Position numbers and translations under genes: made by a program
Notes under the pieces: generated by a model
Seen by the model: only the letters and a program-made list of their open reading frames with translations
Databases searched by the model: none
Told to the model about the DNA's origin: nothing
Shown here: positions 63,421 to 64,000 of the stretch, in pieces
Numbering within the stretch: position 1 is the stretch's first letter
How the letters are laid out: each line of letters begins with the position of its first letter
DNA from: an uncultured Paracoccaceae bacterium
GTDB taxonomy: Bacteria > Pseudomonadota > Alphaproteobacteria > Rhodobacterales > Rhodobacteraceae
NCBI GenBank assembly: GCA_947499725.1
Contig: CANMPK010000001.1
Location: forward strand, 992,001 to 1,056,000
DNA: 64,000 bases
Reading direction: 5' to 3'

Positions 63421-64000
63421 GCAAACCGTCTGACAATCCGGCCGATCCGTTCAAAAAGGCGCTTGCAGAGGCGACCAAGGTTCTGGCGCATGATCCAGAA
63501 CTGGCGGTGACCTATACGGTAGATCCGTCCGGCATGTCCGGCGACCAGATGCGCTTGCCTCAGATCAGTCGCCGTATGACCCGCGAAGAGGTCATGTTGG
63601 CACGTGGCACAGCCGATGCGCTGGCCCTGCACCGCCGCTATCACGACGCCAATACCTTCGCGCGCTACGCGCCGCCCTCTGGCATTGCGCGGCAGCTGTT
63701 TGAATCGCTGGAAATCGCCCGCTGCGAAGCCATGGGCGCACGCGATATGCCGGGCACTGCGGTCAACATCGATGCCAAGATCGAAAGCGAAGCCAACGGG
63801 CGTGGGTTTGACAAGATCACCTCTGCGTCTGATGCGCCTTTGGATATGGCCGCGAACTACTTGGTGCGCCATTTGGCGACGGGTCGCGACCTGCCCCCTG
63901 CTGCAGAAAACGTGATGAACCTGTGGCGTGGTTTCATTGAACAAAACGCGGGCGACACGCTGGGCGATTTGCAAAACATGCTGCCCGACCAATCCAGTTT
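63417..64000 (+). CDS. cobT: Aerobic cobaltochelatase subunit CobT, 3' truncated by the window
   Basis: The frame starts at the ATGA overlap with the racemase-like gene (MSKPSDNPADPFKKAL) and stays open to the end of the window, giving 194 codons. The visible part matches the N-terminal region of CobT (FARYAPPSGIARQLFESLEIARCEAMGARDMPG). The acidic linker and the C-terminal von Willebrand A domain lie beyond the window. CobT and CobS form the ATP-driven part of the chelatase. Confidence 0.93.
   Translation, partial: MSKPSDNPADPFKKALAEATKVLAHDPELAVTYTVDPSGMSGDQMRLPQISRRMTREEVMLARGTADALALHRRYHDANTFARYAPPSGIARQLFESLEIARCEAMGARDMPGTAVNIDAKIESEANGRGFDKITSASDAPLDMAANYLVRHLATGRDLPPAAENVMNLWRGFIEQNAGDTLGDLQNMLPDQSS

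Overview
The window looks like chromosomal DNA from a marine alphaproteobacterium of the Rhodobacteraceae/Roseobacter group. This rests on protein character and gene order rather than a database search: a 14-subunit nuo operon carrying the DUF5333- and DUF5337-type inserts of this family, a Hint-domain protein, a BolA / J-protein / cobS-cobT neighbourhood, fused PntA-PntB, and nuoN followed by birA-coaX-rnj. No rRNA, tRNA, CRISPR array, insertion sequence or prophage was seen. The DNA is gene-dense and mostly housekeeping.

Layout. 1-6.8 kb (+): the 3' end of a Hint-domain protein, prfC, two overlapping family-2-like glycosyltransferases and a DEAD-box RNA helicase, closed by a bidirectional terminator. 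6.9-28.2 kb (-): the complete nuo operon in the order nuoA-B-C-orf60-orf37-D-E-HhH-DUF5337-F-lipoprotein-DUF5333-G-lipoprotein-H-I-CMD-J-orf44-K-L-M-N, a terminator, then birA-coaX-rnj. 28.4-30.4 kb (-): a DegT-type aminotransferase and phosphoglycolate phosphatase. 30.5-34.4 kb (+): glmU-glmS-alkD-like, overlapping start to stop. 34.4-41.6 kb: a lipoprotein, moaA, an M20 amidohydrolase, a DUF3422 protein, and pntA-pntB. 42.1-45.2 kb: MmcQ-like, TetR divergent from an SDR, a GFA protein and a class I amidotransferase-like hydrolase. 45.3-49.0 kb (-): glcB, a Tat-exported agmatine-deiminase-like enzyme and a GlcG-like protein. 49.1-55 kb: a lipoprotein, GNAT, pepN and two uncharacterised genes. 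55.3-60 kb: a double winged-helix protein, gatB, a small exported protein and photolyase. 60-64 kb: DUF4177 protein, bolA, a J-domain protein, cobS, a racemase-like protein without its cysteines, and the 5' part of cobT.

The most notable content is in the complex I operon. Nine accessory genes lie between the structural genes, many of them translationally coupled. Two are very small membrane-protein genes (44 aa between nuoJ and nuoK, 37 aa before nuoD) that a length cutoff would miss. NuoE carries a lysine/alanine-rich linker and a C-terminal helix-hairpin-helix-like domain, and the next gene is a membrane-anchored protein with a near copy of that domain (48 of 61 positions identical). Other points of interest are a degenerate Asp/Glu racemase homologue between cobS and cobT, a perfect inverted pair of DnaA-box 9-mers upstream of the DUF4177 gene, a double operator between the TetR and SDR genes, and a hairpin that takes in the start codon of the RNA helicase. 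No clearly new defence or mobile system was found.
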